Shown: positions 17,364 to 27,158 of the stretch, piece by piece
How the letters are laid out: each line of letters begins with the position of its first letter
Numbering within the stretch: position 1 is the stretch's first letter
Assembly (NCBI RefSeq): GCF_001510655.1
Contig: NZ_LMVC01000002.1
Location: 780,390 to 844,389, forward strand
Source: Fictibacillus sp. FJAT-27399
GTDB lineage: Bacteria > Bacillota > Bacilli > Bacillales > Fictibacillaceae
DNA length: 64,000 nt
Direction: 5' to 3'
Program-made: the position numbers and the translations under genes
Notes under the pieces: generated by a model
The model's database searches: none
Seen by the model: the letters and a program-made list of their open reading frames with translations, nothing else
Told to the model about the DNA's origin: nothing

Positions 17364-18359
17364 ATGAGTGAAATCGTTGTTCAAAAGGAAAATGGTACAG
17401 TAAAAAAGAACCTAACGATCAAAAATATACTAAGCAAGTTCGCGCCGCTGATTGGCCTCGTCTTATTGGTAGTCGTCTTAACAGTATTGTCTGACAGGTT
17501 CCTGACGGTAAACAATGTGATGAACATTGCACGCCAGTCCTCGATCAATTCGCTGCTGGCCATCGGAATGCTGCTTCCGATTTTAACCGCAGGGATCGAC
17601 TTGTCTGTTGGTTCGGTACTGGCTATCTCAGTGATGCTGATGGGTGTTACCACAGTGAACATGGGCAGCAATCCTTTTATCGGGATTCTCGTCTGTCTTG
17701 GCGTGGGTTCGGGGTTCGGCTGGTTTAACGGAATATTATTAACCAAACTTCGTCTTCCGCATCCGTTCATTTCAACTTTGGGAACGATGAACATTGCCCG
17801 CGGGATCGCGCTGATCATTACAGCGGCTGCACCGATTGCTGGCTTTCCGTACATGATTCAATTTATCGGAAGAGAATTTGTCGGTCCTATCCCTGTGAGT
17901 TTTATACTCGTCATTGCAGTGTATGTCATCTTCCATATTTTTTTAACAAGAACACAAACCGGGCGCTATATCTATGCGATTGGTGGAAATCCTGAAGCGG
18001 CCCGCCTTTCTGGGATCAATGTGGATCGGGTACTGATTATTGTTTATACGATCAGTGGTTTGATGGCAGGACTTGCAGGCCTCGTCATGGTTGGCCGTGT
18101 TAACTCTGCCTTCCCGCTTGCAGGACTTTCCTACGAACTTGATGCCATAGCTGCCGTCATTATCGGTGGAGCTAGTTTCCTGGGGGGCGTGGGTACTGTA
18201 TGGGGTACATTAATTGGTGCTCTCATTATCGCCGTGCTGAGAAACGGGCTTAACTTGCTGAACGTATCCGCCGATTTCCAGATGACAATAATTGGTGCGG
18301 TTATTATCGCGGCTGTTTATGTAGACGTTCTTCGCCAGCGCAAAAACAAAAAGAAGTAG
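17364..18359 (+). CDS. sugar ABC transporter permease (RbsC-like)
   Basis: This 331-residue protein has about eight to ten hydrophobic segments and the family core GIDLSVGSVLAISVMLMG, then ARLSGINVDRVLIIVY and GGASFLGGVGTVWGT. It starts four bases after the ATPase stop. It forms the membrane channel of the CUT2-type importer. It is intact and of normal length. Context gives inositol as the likely solute. Confidence 0.9.
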   Translation: MSEIVVQKENGTVKKNLTIKNILSKFAPLIGLVLLVVVLTVLSDRFLTVNNVMNIARQSSINSLLAIGMLLPILTAGIDLSVGSVLAISVMLMGVTTVNMGSNPFIGILVCLGVGSGFGWFNGILLTKLRLPHPFISTLGTMNIARGIALIITAAAPIAGFPYMIQFIGREFVGPIPVSFILVIAVYVIFHIFLTRTQTGRYIYAIGGNPEAARLSGINVDRVLIIVYTISGLMAGLAGLVMVGRVNSAFPLAGLSYELDAIAAVIIGGASFLGGVGTVWGTLIGALIIAVLRNGLNLLNVSADFQMTIIGAVIIAAVYVDVLRQRKNKKK

Positions 18360-18399
18360 GATTGAAGATTTGAAAATCAAAAAATGGGGGAATTCAATC

Positions 18400-19365
18400 A
18401 TGATAAGTAAAAAGTTTAAACTGTTTGGTGCAGCAGTAGCTGTTTCTTGCATGGCACTGACTGCTGGCTGCAGCGGCGATAAAGCAAATGGTTCAGGGGG
18501 AGGAGATGAAAATGTTTCCGTTGTTTTGAAAACGTTATCCAGCCCATATTGGAAATACGTCGAGGCGGGGGCGAAAGCTGCAGGTAAAAAGCATGGTGTC
18601 AATGTTAATGTAGTAGGTCCCAACGCGGAATCGGAAGTCATGCAGCAGGTGAACATGATTGAAGACCAGTTAAGCCAGTCTCCGGGAGCCATTGTTGTTG
18701 CACCGTCACAGCCTGAAACGGTTGCGCCGTCCCTGGAAAGTGCCGTTAAATCCAAAGTGCCGGTTCTACTGATTGATTCAAATGCAGATTTTAAAGGGAA
18801 GACAACATTTATCGGAACAGAAAACTTTACCGCGGGACAAGAAGGCGGTAAATTGCTGGCCTCCATGCTCAAAAAAGGGGATAAAGTCGTGCTGATCCAG
18901 GGGGCTCTTGGAAACCCGGCCACGGACGAACGGATTAAAGGGGCAGAGGAAGCTCTTAAAAAAGCCGGAATGGAAGTGGTATCCAAACAGCCTGCTGACA
19001 GCGATAAAACAAAGGCAATGTCTGTAATGGAGAATATCCTGGAAAAAAATGAGGATGTTAAAGGTGTGTTCTCCGCAAATGACGATATGGCCCTTGGTGC
19101 GCTTCGCGCTGTAAAAGCCAAGAATCTGGATGTAAAAATCATTGGGACGGACGGAACAGAGGAAGCGGTAAAATCCATTTTAGACGGCGGCCTTGCAGGA
19201 ACAATTGCCCAAAGCCCGTATAACATGGGCTACAAAGGGGTTGAGAATGCCTTGAAAGCCATTAAAGGGAAAAAAGTTAAGAACCGCATCGACAGCGGGA
19301 TTGATATAATTACAAAAGAAAATGCAGAAGAAAAACTGGAATTCCTGAAGAAGATTTCAAAATAA
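18400..19365 (+). CDS. sugar ABC transporter substrate-binding lipoprotein
   Basis: This 321-residue protein starts at ATG 18400 behind GGGGGAA. The signal peptide ends in a lipobox LTAGC with Cys24 as the lipidated residue, followed by a Gly/Ser-rich linker. The body is a ribose-binding-like type 1 periplasmic fold (TLSSPYWKYVEAGAKAAGKK, then SANDDMALGALRAVKAKN and IIGTDGTEEA). It would capture a sugar or cyclitol outside the membrane and deliver it to the permease. Placement next to iol genes argues for inositol. Confidence 0.9.
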   Translation: MISKKFKLFGAAVAVSCMALTAGCSGDKANGSGGGDENVSVVLKTLSSPYWKYVEAGAKAAGKKHGVNVNVVGPNAESEVMQQVNMIEDQLSQSPGAIVVAPSQPETVAPSLESAVKSKVPVLLIDSNADFKGKTTFIGTENFTAGQEGGKLLASMLKKGDKVVLIQGALGNPATDERIKGAEEALKKAGMEVVSKQPADSDKTKAMSVMENILEKNEDVKGVFSANDDMALGALRAVKAKNLDVKIIGTDGTEEAVKSILDGGLAGTIAQSPYNMGYKGVENALKAIKGKKVKNRIDSGIDIITKENAEEKLEFLKKISK

Positions 19366-19439
19366 AAACCGAAACTAACCCGTGTTTTTCTGGCATGATA
19401 GAATAGTGAAAAGGAAAGTTTTGAGGAGTTTAAACCAAC

Positions 19440-20447
19440 ATGAAGCCTACCATTTATGATGTAGCCGAAAAGGCGGGTGTCTCAATAGCTACGGTTTCCA
19501 AAGTAGTAAATAATACCGGGCATATCAGTGACAAGACGAAGAAAAAAGTGGTTGATATCATGCGGCAGCTTGAATATCAGCCTAGCAGCCTGGCTGCTGC
19601 GCTTACCGGAAAAAGAACATATACGATTGGTGTGCTTGTCCCTGATATTGCCAATCCATTTTTTGCTGAGGTAGCCCGAGCGCTTGAAAATAATGCACGC
19701 GAAATTGGCTATTCAATTATTTTATGCAGTACAGATTACCAAATGGAACGGGAACAAGAATATCTCGAACTGCTGTTAAAAAAACAGGTGGACGGCATTA
19801 TTATTGCCACCGAGCCTAAAGACTTAAGTGCATTTCAAAGGCTGCAGAACCGTAAGGTCCCTCATGTCATGTTTTCGATTGACCATATGGCTTTGTCTGC
19901 CCAGGTGGTAAGCACGGATGACATGAGAGGCGGATACCTTGCAGGAAGCTACTTGCTGGCTAAAGGGCATCGCAGAATGGCAGTCATTACAGAGCTGAAT
20001 AGAGCAAGCGGCCTGCTTCGGCTAAAAGGATTTAAACAGGCACTTCATGATCAGGGGATTGAATTGGAAGGCTCGTCCGTTATTGATGCGGTATCAAAAA
20101 TTGAGAATGCAAAACAAGCGGCCAGCAAAATTCTTCAGATGGAGGAAAAGCCCACTGCCGTTTTTGCTTCAACCGATCTAATCGCAGCCGTATTCATGAA
20201 TGAAGCGCGCAAAGCGAATGTTTCCATTCCATATGATATTTCTGTGATCGGTTTTGATAATACCATTCATGCCGAAATTGCAGACCCTGGGTTGACTACG
20301 ATCGCCCAGCCCATTTCGGATCTGGCCCGTTATTCCATTCAGCAGCTGCTGAAATCTATAGAACAGCCGGATTTGCAAGGACATCGAATTTTATTGACAC
20401 CGAGATTAATTGAGCGTGAATCGGTTATTGACGTAAGGGATGTATAA
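19440..20447 (+). CDS. LacI-family repressor of the inositol regulon (IolQ-like)
   Basis: This 335-residue protein has an N-terminal helix-turn-helix (TIYDVAEKAGVSIATVSKVV), a hinge (SSLAAALTGKRTYTIGVLVP) and a periplasmic-binding-like effector domain. It lies between the importer and iolG. Five palindromes with the LacI-type central CG surround it (13574, 13674, 15798, 20488, 20557). A LacI-type inositol repressor, IolQ, is known from Geobacillus with a similar operator. No DeoR-type iolR is in the window. The assignment as IolQ-like rests on context and operator form. Confidence 0.75.
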   Translation: MKPTIYDVAEKAGVSIATVSKVVNNTGHISDKTKKKVVDIMRQLEYQPSSLAAALTGKRTYTIGVLVPDIANPFFAEVARALENNAREIGYSIILCSTDYQMEREQEYLELLLKKQVDGIIIATEPKDLSAFQRLQNRKVPHVMFSIDHMALSAQVVSTDDMRGGYLAGSYLLAKGHRRMAVITELNRASGLLRLKGFKQALHDQGIELEGSSVIDAVSKIENAKQAASKILQMEEKPTAVFASTDLIAAVFMNEARKANVSIPYDISVIGFDNTIHAEIADPGLTTIAQPISDLARYSIQQLLKSIEQPDLQGHRILLTPRLIERESVIDVRDV

Positions 20448-20449
20448 AA

Positions 20450-20478
20450 AGGCCGGTACATTAATCGGCACTTTTATT
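20450..20478 (+). terminator. probable terminator after the LacI gene
   Basis: GCCG and CGGC flank a ten-base loop, followed by ACTTTTATTT. The stem is weak. Confidence 0.35.
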
Positions 20479-20487
20479 TGGCCTTTA

Positions 20488-20503
20488 AGTTAAGCGCTTA
20501 ACT
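20488..20503. promoter_or_regulatory. LacI-family operator 4 (before iolG)
   Basis: AGTTAAGCGCTTAACT is a perfect 16-bp palindrome 119 bp before iolG. Confidence 0.7.
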
Positions 20504-20556
20504 AAAATAATGACTTTCTTATCGTGGTATAAATTACCAGGCGGGATTAAAGTTTA

Positions 20557-20572
20557 AGGAAAGCGCTTAACT
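20557..20572. promoter_or_regulatory. LacI-family operator 5 (before iolG)
   Basis: AGGAAAGCGCTTAACT combines the left half of operator 1 with the right half of operator 4. Operators 4 and 5 lie 69 bp apart and flank a TATAAA element (20528). Confidence 0.7.
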
Positions 20573-20606
20573 CAAAAATGGAAACAGCTTAAGGAGGAGG
20601 AGAAAC

Positions 20607-21629
20607 ATGAGTTTGAATGTAGGAGTAATTGGTGCTGGAAGAATTGGCAAATTGCATGTGGATAACTTAAGGCTGGTACCTGATATTTTGGTGAAGAGTG
20701 TGTCAGATATAGTAGTGGATCACCTTGAATTATGGGCGAAGGACAAACAAATTAAAGTATTAACCTCAGATTACCGCCAAATTTTGAATGATCCCGAGAT
20801 CGATGCAGTCTTTATTTGTTCTCCGACCAATACACATGCCGGAATGATCATGGAAGCGGCTGCCGCAGGAAAACATATTTTCTGTGAAAAACCAGTAAGC
20901 TTTTCCCTTAAAGAAACGGAAGCCGCCCTTAGTGCAGCGGAGAAGGCAGAGGTAAAACTTCAAGTCGGATTCAACCGCCGGTTTGATCCGAATTTCAGGA
21001 AAATACGCTCGCTTGTCCAGGACGGAGCCGTGGGTGCGCCTCATGTTTTGCGTATTACATCGCGTGATCCCCAGCCGCCGGGAGTGGACTACATAAAAAC
21101 ATCAGGCGGACTGTTTATGGATATGATGATCCACGATTTTGATATGGCCCGGTATATCATGGGCAGCGAAGTTGTAGAAGTTTCGGCCTATGGAGCTGTT
21201 TTGGTGGATCCGTCCATAGGCGAAGCCGGTGACATCGATACCGCCATTGTATCGCTAAAGTTTGCAAATGGGGCACTGGGAGTGATCGACAACAGCCGCC
21301 AAGCGGTATATGGATATGATCAGCGCCTGGAGGTGTTTGGAAGCAATGGGGCCGCCCAAGCCGAGAACAACCGGCCGACAAACGTGGAGGTATCCACCGC
21401 TGAATCCGTTTCAAAAGACAAACCACTGCATTTTTTCCTGGAACGCTATACACAAGCCTACATTGATGAAGTAAGCGAGTTTGCTGAAGCCATTCTTTAT
21501 GATAAGCCGGTCGTTTGCAGCGGATTTGACGGCCTTCAAGCACAGCGGATTGCCAAAGCAGCTAAGAAATCCCTGGAAACCGGAGTGCCGGTATTGCTGG
21601 ACCAAGTGAGCCGACAAGCCGCTATTTAA
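20607..21629 (+). CDS. iolG: myo-inositol 2-dehydrogenase
   Basis: This 340-residue NAD-dependent enzyme oxidises myo-inositol to 2-keto-myo-inositol, the first step of inositol catabolism. The Rossmann motif GAGRIGKLH (residues 9-17), catalytic K95 in CEKPVS, and D172 with H176 in MDMMIHDFDMARY match IolG. It begins the iolG-C-A-D-E-J-B operon with RBS AAGGAGGAGG. Placing iolG first differs from the Bacillus subtilis iolABCDEFGHIJ order but is common in other bacilli. Confidence 0.9.
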   Translation: MSLNVGVIGAGRIGKLHVDNLRLVPDILVKSVSDIVVDHLELWAKDKQIKVLTSDYRQILNDPEIDAVFICSPTNTHAGMIMEAAAAGKHIFCEKPVSFSLKETEAALSAAEKAEVKLQVGFNRRFDPNFRKIRSLVQDGAVGAPHVLRITSRDPQPPGVDYIKTSGGLFMDMMIHDFDMARYIMGSEVVEVSAYGAVLVDPSIGEAGDIDTAIVSLKFANGALGVIDNSRQAVYGYDQRLEVFGSNGAAQAENNRPTNVEVSTAESVSKDKPLHFFLERYTQAYIDEVSEFAEAILYDKPVVCSGFDGLQAQRIAKAAKKSLETGVPVLLDQVSRQAAI

Positions 21630-21655
21630 TAAAAATCAGGAAGGAGTCAAGCCAT

Positions 21656-22660
21656 ATGAATCCTCTTAGCTTTAAACAAGATCGGCCGCTTGATGTTATA
21701 GCGATTGGCCGGCTATGCATTGATTTAAATGCAAATGAGATTAACCGTCCGATGGAAGAAACTCTCACCTTCACCAAGTATGTCGGCGGCTCTCCTGCGA
21801 ATATTGCCATTGGATCGGCACGGCTGGGCCAGAAGGCAGGTTTTATCGGGAAAGTTTCCAATGATCAGATGGGACGGTTCATTACCGAATATTTAAAGAA
21901 GAACAAAATTGATACGAGCGGTGTATCGGTTGACCAAAAGGGTGCGGTTACAGGACTTGCATTTACGGAAATTAAAAGTCCTGATGATTGCAGTATTCTC
22001 ATGTACCGTGATAACGCAGCTGATTTGAATCTCCATCCATATGATGTAGATGAGGATTATATCAAACAGTCAAAAGCCTTGTTGGTCTCCGGAACGGCTC
22101 TTGCAAAGAGCCCGTCACGGGAAGCGGCGTTCCTCGCATTGGAATATGCCGTAAAGAATGATGTAACCGTATTTTTTGATCTGGATTACCGTCCCTACAC
22201 ATGGACAGATGAAGCGGAAACCGCCGTTTATTACAACCTTGCCGCTGAAAAATGCGATGTGATTATGGGGACGCGTGAAGAGTTTGACATGATGGAAAAG
22301 CTGCTGAACACGGCGGAATCCAATGATGAGGATACAGCCGCCAGATGGTTCTCCCGCCGTGCCAAACTGGTTGTCATCAAACATGGGGGCGCAGGATCCA
22401 TCGCCTATACCAAGGATGGAGAATCTCACCGAAGCGGTATATTCCCGACCACCGTGCTTAAAACGTTTGGTGCAGGCGACTCTTATGCATCCGCCTTTAT
22501 CTATGGATTAATGAATGGAAAAGATGTCTCTGAAGCTATGAAAATGGGCAGCGCTTCTGCCTCCATTGTGATTTCCAGGCATAGCTGTTCCGATGCCATG
22601 CCGACGACTGAAGAGCTGATGAATTATATTGAAACGGCACGATATGAGACAGTTCAGTAA
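21656..22660 (+). CDS. iolC: 5-dehydro-2-deoxygluconokinase
   Basis: This 334-residue PfkB-family kinase phosphorylates 5-dehydro-2-deoxygluconate at C6 with ATP. It has the PfkB signature 1 region (KYVGGSPANIAIGSARLGQK) and the C-terminal catalytic motif TFGAGDSYASAFIYG, whose Asp is the base. The start DVIAIGRLCIDLNANE is IolC-like. It follows iolG by 26 bp with RBS AGGAAGGAG. It is intact. Confidence 0.9.
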   Translation: MNPLSFKQDRPLDVIAIGRLCIDLNANEINRPMEETLTFTKYVGGSPANIAIGSARLGQKAGFIGKVSNDQMGRFITEYLKKNKIDTSGVSVDQKGAVTGLAFTEIKSPDDCSILMYRDNAADLNLHPYDVDEDYIKQSKALLVSGTALAKSPSREAAFLALEYAVKNDVTVFFDLDYRPYTWTDEAETAVYYNLAAEKCDVIMGTREEFDMMEKLLNTAESNDEDTAARWFSRRAKLVVIKHGGAGSIAYTKDGESHRSGIFPTTVLKTFGAGDSYASAFIYGLMNGKDVSEAMKMGSASASIVISRHSCSDAMPTTEELMNYIETARYETVQ

Positions 22661-22697
22661 TTTATAAAAAATTATAAAAGTAAAGGAGTTTTCTAAA

Positions 22698-24161
22698 ATG
22701 GCAACCACTACTGTAAAAACATTGAAAAACTTTATTGGCGGGGAATGGGTAGAATCCGCTTCAGACAAAACGGAGGCAGTATACAATCCTGCAACAGGGG
22801 AGGAACTTGCTATTGTTCCGATCTCTACAAAGGAAGAAGTGGACAAAGCGGTCAGGGCGGCACAGGAAGCATTTGAAAGCTGGTCCCAGGTTGCTGTCCC
22901 GAAAAGAGCGCGCATCCTTTTCAAGTACCAGCAGCTACTGGTGGAACACTGGGACGAGCTTGCAAGACTCGTAACCATTGAAAATGGTAAAAGCTTTGTT
23001 GAAGCACACGGCGAAGTTCTCCGTGGAATTGAATGTGTGGAGTTTGCAGCAGGCATTCCGACTTTAATGATGGGGAAACAGCTGCCGGATATTGCGGCTG
23101 GCCTGGAGTCCGGAATGTACCGCTATCCGATTGGTGTTGTAGGCGGTATTACACCATTTAACTTCCCAATGATGGTACCATGCTGGATGTTCCCTCTGGC
23201 CATCGCGTGCGGAAATACATTTGTGCTGAAGCCATCCGAACGGACACCTCTTCTTGCACAGCGATTAGTTGAACTGTTTGTGGAAGCAGGCCTTCCAAAT
23301 GGTGTGTTAAATATCGTGAACGGAGCTCATGACGTCGTTAACGGCCTCTTGGAGCACAAGCTGGTCAAAGCGATTTCCTTCGTGGGTTCACAGCCGGTTG
23401 CAGAATACGTATACAAAACAGCATCCGCCAACTTAAAGCGGGTCCAGGCCCTTTCCGGCGCGAAAAACCACGCGATTGTTCTTGCTGATGCCAATATGAA
23501 TAATGCAGCACAACAAATTACGGGAGCTGCCTTTGGTTCTGCCGGTGAGCGGTGCATGGCTGCTTCAGTAGTCGTTGTGGAAGATGCTGTTGCCGACGAA
23601 TTAATTGTAAAGCTTAAAGAAGAGGCTGATGTTCTCAGAATCGGTAATGGCCTTGACGAGGGTGTCTTCCTTGGCCCGGTTATCAGGGAAAACCATAAAC
23701 AGCGTACAATCGGATACATCGAAAAGGGAGTTGAAGAAGGAGCTGTTTTAGTACGGGATGGCCGCAACGACGAAGCAGTAAACGGAGAAGGATATTTTGT
23801 CGGGCCAACTATCTTTGAAGGTGTAACACAGGATATGCAGATCTGGCAGGACGAAATTTTCGCTCCCGTCCTTTCCATTGTGCGTGTGAAAGACTTAGCG
23901 GATGCCGTTGAATTTACCAACGCTTCTCCTTTTGCCAACGGTGCATGCTTATTCACTGACAGTGCATCAGCGGTGAGGCAGTTCCGTGAAACCATTGATG
24001 CTGGCATGCTTGGAATCAACATTGGTGTTCCGGCTCCGATGGCTTTCTTCCCGTTCTCCGGCTACAAAGACTCTTTCTATGGAGACCTGCACGCCAATGG
24101 CACAGATGGTGTTGAATTTTATACAAGGAAGAAAATGGTCACCGCTCGATACTTGAAGTAA
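22698..24161 (+). CDS. iolA: CoA-acylating methylmalonate/malonate-semialdehyde dehydrogenase
   Basis: This 487-residue aldehyde dehydrogenase converts malonate semialdehyde (the last inositol product) to acetyl-CoA and CO2 with NAD and CoA. The catalytic Cys286 lies in [11 protein letters not shown], and [16 protein letters not shown] is the nucleotide-site region typical of the MmsA/IolA branch. RBS TAAAGGAG precedes ATG 22698. It sits third in the operon. Confidence 0.9.
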   Translation: MATTTVKTLKNFIGGEWVESASDKTEAVYNPATGEELAIVPISTKEEVDKAVRAAQEAFESWSQVAVPKRARILFKYQQLLVEHWDELARLVTIENGKSFVEAHGEVLRGIECVEFAAGIPTLMMGKQLPDIAAGLESGMYRYPIGVVGGITPFNFPMMVPCWMFPLAIACGNTFVLKPSERTPLLAQRLVELFVEAGLPNGVLNIVNGAHDVVNGLLEHKLVKAISFVGSQPVAEYVYKTASANLKRVQALSGAKNHAIVLADANMNNAAQQITGAAFGSAGERCMAASVVVVEDAVADELIVKLKEEADVLRIGNGLDEGVFLGPVIRENHKQRTIGYIEKGVEEGAVLVRDGRNDEAVNGEGYFVGPTIFEGVTQDMQIWQDEIFAPVLSIVRVKDLADAVEFTNASPFANGACLFTDSASAVRQFRETIDAGMLGINIGVPAPMAFFPFSGYKDSFYGDLHANGTDGVEFYTRKKMVTARYLK

Positions 24162-24176
24162 TGCATATGACCAATT

Positions 24177-24217
24177 GGGAAGTGGAGGGACGGAGCGGTC
24201 CATGCCGCTTCCCTTTT
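24177..24217 (+). terminator. attenuator-like hairpin between iolA and iolD
   Basis: GGGAAG (24177) pairs with CTTCCC (24208), followed by TTTT. Inside, GGAC and GTCC form a second stem. It lies in the only sizeable gap (96 bp) of the early operon and could lower iolD-E-J-B expression or mark a processing site. Confidence 0.5.
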
Positions 24218-24257
24218 GTACATATACCTTAAACCATAATGGAAAGGGGACTTTTCA

Positions 24258-26177
24258 GTGAACACCATCCGTTTAACTACAGCACAGGCCCTCATAAAAT
24301 TTTTAAATCAGCAATACATTGAATTCGATGGCGTGCAGCAGCGGTTTGTAAAAGGGATTTTTACGATTTTTGGACATGGAAATGTACTCGGTCTTGGACA
24401 GGCGCTGGAAGAGAATCCGGGTGAATTGGAAGTATATCAGGGGCGCAATGAACAAGGAATGGCCCATGCGGCAATGGCGTATGCCAAGCAGAAGCACCGC
24501 AAACAGATCATGGCGGCCACTTCATCTGTCGGACCGGGGGCAGCCAACATGGTAACCGCTGCAGCCACTGCCACAGCAAATAATATCCCTGTTCTTTTGC
24601 TGCCTGGTGATGTGTTTGCGACACGCCAGCCGGATCCGGTGCTGCAGCAGATTGAACAAACCCATGATTTGTCTATTTCCACCAATGATGCTTTCCGTGC
24701 AGTAAGCAAATATTGGGACAGGGTCAGCCGTCCGGAGCAGCTGATGTCCGCCATGCTGAATGCCATGAGGGTGCTTACGAATGCGGCAGATACAGGGGCG
24801 GTCACCATTGCGCTTCCCCAGGATGTACAGAGTGAAGCATGGGATTTTCCCGAAAGCTTTTTTGCCAAGCGCATTCACCGCATCAGCCGCCGCCAGCCGT
24901 CGGTTGAAAGTGTTCATGAAGCTGCGGCGCTCATTCAATCCAAAAAGAAGCCGTTTTTAATTTTTGGAGGAGGAGTCCGTTATTCAGAAGCGGCAGAAAC
25001 CTTCCGCCAGTTTGCAGAGAAGTTTAACATCCCATTTGGTGAAACCCAGGCTGGCAAAAGCGGGATCGATAGCGATCACCCATTAAACATGGGGGGAGTC
25101 GGTGTAACCGGAAATTCGGCGGCAAACACGCTGGCTAAAGAAGCCGATCTGATCATTGGCGTGGGAACCCGGTTTACGGATTTTACAACAGCATCCAAGC
25201 AGCTTTTCTCAGAAGGAGAAATACTTACCATCAATATTTCCGAATTTCATGCTTCAAAACTGGACGCGGTTCAAGTCGTCAGCGATGCCCAGGCAGGGCT
25301 GACCGCTATTGATGAAGCACTTGGGGATTACAGCTCAGGCTATAAGAACGAAATTGCTCAAGCAAAAGAAGGCTGGGAAAAAGAGCTGAACCGCCTTCAT
25401 GAAATAACCTGGACTGAAGGTTTTACACCAGAGGTTGCTGGACAGCTCGATGATCAGCTTTCGGAATACAGGGAGCTGTTTGATTCGGCTTTAACTCAAA
25501 CGAGTGTGATTGGAAAAGTGAATGAGCTCATTGATTCTCAAGCGATTATTGTCGGCGCAGCGGGAAGCCTCCCCGGAGATCTGCAGCGGATGTGGAAAGC
25601 GAAAAGCCGGAACACCTACAACATGGAATACGGCTATTCCTGCATGGGTTACGAGATCGCAGGAGCTTTAGGCGTAAAGTTGGCGGAGCCGGAAAAAGAA
25701 GTTTATGCGATGGTTGGTGATGGCAGCTTTTTAATGCTTCATAGTGAACTTGTGACCAGCCTGCAGGAAGGTAAAAAAATAAATCTTCTGTTGTTTGATA
25801 ATTCAGGGTTCGGCTGCATCAATAATCTGCAGATGGAAAATGGGATGGGGAGCTTTGGAACGGAATTCCGCCGGCGTAATCCAGAAACAGGTAAACTCGA
25901 TGGCCCTGTAATGGGAGTGGATTATGCAAAAGTGGCAGAGGGCTATGGCCTTAAAACCTATACAGTACGAACGGCACAAGAGCTGGAAGCCGCCATCCTT
26001 GATTCGAAAGAGCAAAACATAAGTACGCTGATTGACATTAAGGTGCTTCCGAAAACGATGACACACGGCTATGATTCTTGGTGGCATGTAGGGGTAGCTG
26101 AGGTATCGGATAAGGAAAGCATAAAATCTGCCTTTCATAACAAAGAAGAAAATTTGTCCAGAGCACGCTCGTATTAA
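24258..26177 (+). CDS. iolD: 3D-(3,5/4)-trihydroxycyclohexane-1,2-dione acylhydrolase (decyclizing)
   Basis: This 639-residue ThDP-dependent enzyme opens the inositol-derived ring. It has the acetolactate-synthase-like layout: a catalytic glutamate in [18 protein letters not shown] and a ThDP/Mg site [13 protein letters not shown] followed by [13 protein letters not shown]. The start is GTG 24258 after AAAGGGGA. Length and motifs are normal for IolD. Confidence 0.92.
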   Translation: MNTIRLTTAQALIKFLNQQYIEFDGVQQRFVKGIFTIFGHGNVLGLGQALEENPGELEVYQGRNEQGMAHAAMAYAKQKHRKQIMAATSSVGPGAANMVTAAATATANNIPVLLLPGDVFATRQPDPVLQQIEQTHDLSISTNDAFRAVSKYWDRVSRPEQLMSAMLNAMRVLTNAADTGAVTIALPQDVQSEAWDFPESFFAKRIHRISRRQPSVESVHEAAALIQSKKKPFLIFGGGVRYSEAAETFRQFAEKFNIPFGETQAGKSGIDSDHPLNMGGVGVTGNSAANTLAKEADLIIGVGTRFTDFTTASKQLFSEGEILTINISEFHASKLDAVQVVSDAQAGLTAIDEALGDYSSGYKNEIAQAKEGWEKELNRLHEITWTEGFTPEVAGQLDDQLSEYRELFDSALTQTSVIGKVNELIDSQAIIVGAAGSLPGDLQRMWKAKSRNTYNMEYGYSCMGYEIAGALGVKLAEPEKEVYAMVGDGSFLMLHSELVTSLQEGKKINLLLFDNSGFGCINNLQMENGMGSFGTEFRRRNPETGKLDGPVMGVDYAKVAEGYGLKTYTVRTAQELEAAILDSKEQNISTLIDIKVLPKTMTHGYDSWWHVGVAEVSDKESIKSAFHNKEENLSRARSY

Positions 26178-26208
26178 ATAACAAAACATAAATAAGGGAG
26201 CAGGAATC

Positions 26209-27105
26209 ATGTTTGAGAACAATCGAGTAAAGCTGGCGATTGCACCCATCGGCTGGACCAATGATGATTTGCCGGAGCTTGGCGGAGAAATTACCTTTGA
26301 GCAATGCATCAGTGAAATGGCCCTTTCGGGATTTACGGGAAGCGAAGTGGGCAATAAGTATCCGCGAGATCCTGAGGTATTGAAAAAAGCGCTCCACCTG
26401 CGTGGGCTGGAAATTGCGAGCGCCTGGTTCAGCGCGTTCCTGACATCCAGACCGCTGGAAGAAAACATCGCCGCCTTCAAGGGACATCGAGACTTTCTGC
26501 ATGAAATGGGTGCAAAAGTCATCGTTGTTTCAGAACAGGGGAACAGCATACAAGGGCAGATGGAAACACCGTTGTTTGAACAAAAGCCGGTCTTTACAGA
26601 AAGCGAATGGGAGTTAATGGTGGCCGGACTGCACAGGCTTGGGGATATTGCGGCAGAAAAAGGCATGAAAATTGTTTACCATCACCACATGGGTACAGGC
26701 GTTCAAACGACAGACGAAATCGATCGCCTGATGGCCGAAACGGATCCTGGAAAAGTGTCGCTTTTATACGATACAGGGCATCTGGTGTTTTCGGGCGAGG
26801 ATCCTATCCATGTTTTGAAGAAGCACATGGACCGGATTCATCATGTTCACTTAAAGGATGTGCGCATGGAAACTGCAAATGCTGTCCGGGAACAAAAGCT
26901 GAGCTTTCTTCAGGCTGTAAAGAATGGTGTGTTTACCGTACCTGGAGATGGTGTAATTGACTTCAAGCCAGTGTTTGAAGAGCTGGATGGAGCAGGCTAT
27001 CAAGGCTGGTTTGTCGTAGAGGCAGAACAAGACCCTTCCATGGCCAATCCTTTTGAATATGCAGTGAAAGCACGGCGGTATATCAAAGAACAAAGTGGTC
27101 TGTGA
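26209..27105 (+). CDS. iolE: 2-keto-myo-inositol (inosose) dehydratase
   Basis: This 298-residue xylose-isomerase-like TIM barrel removes water from 2-keto-myo-inositol to give the dione substrate of IolD. Characteristic segments are [26 protein letters not shown] and [12 protein letters not shown], which carry the metal-binding Glu/His/Asp set. RBS AAGGGAG precedes ATG 26209. It is intact. Confidence 0.92.
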   Translation: MFENNRVKLAIAPIGWTNDDLPELGGEITFEQCISEMALSGFTGSEVGNKYPRDPEVLKKALHLRGLEIASAWFSAFLTSRPLEENIAAFKGHRDFLHEMGAKVIVVSEQGNSIQGQMETPLFEQKPVFTESEWELMVAGLHRLGDIAAEKGMKIVYHHHMGTGVQTTDEIDRLMAETDPGKVSLLYDTGHLVFSGEDPIHVLKKHMDRIHHVHLKDVRMETANAVREQKLSFLQAVKNGVFTVPGDGVIDFKPVFEELDGAGYQGWFVVEAEQDPSMANPFEYAVKARRYIKEQSGL

Positions 27106-27158
27106 GAGGACTGCCTGAAAAGAAGCCGGACAAGACTGGTTAGCCAAGGAGGGGTACC

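Noticed and set aside
18210-19226. 338-codon minus-strand frame over the sugar-binding lipoprotein gene
   Set aside because: A shadow of the lipoprotein gene, which has a lipobox and a clear family match. The antisense frame has no RBS or domain.
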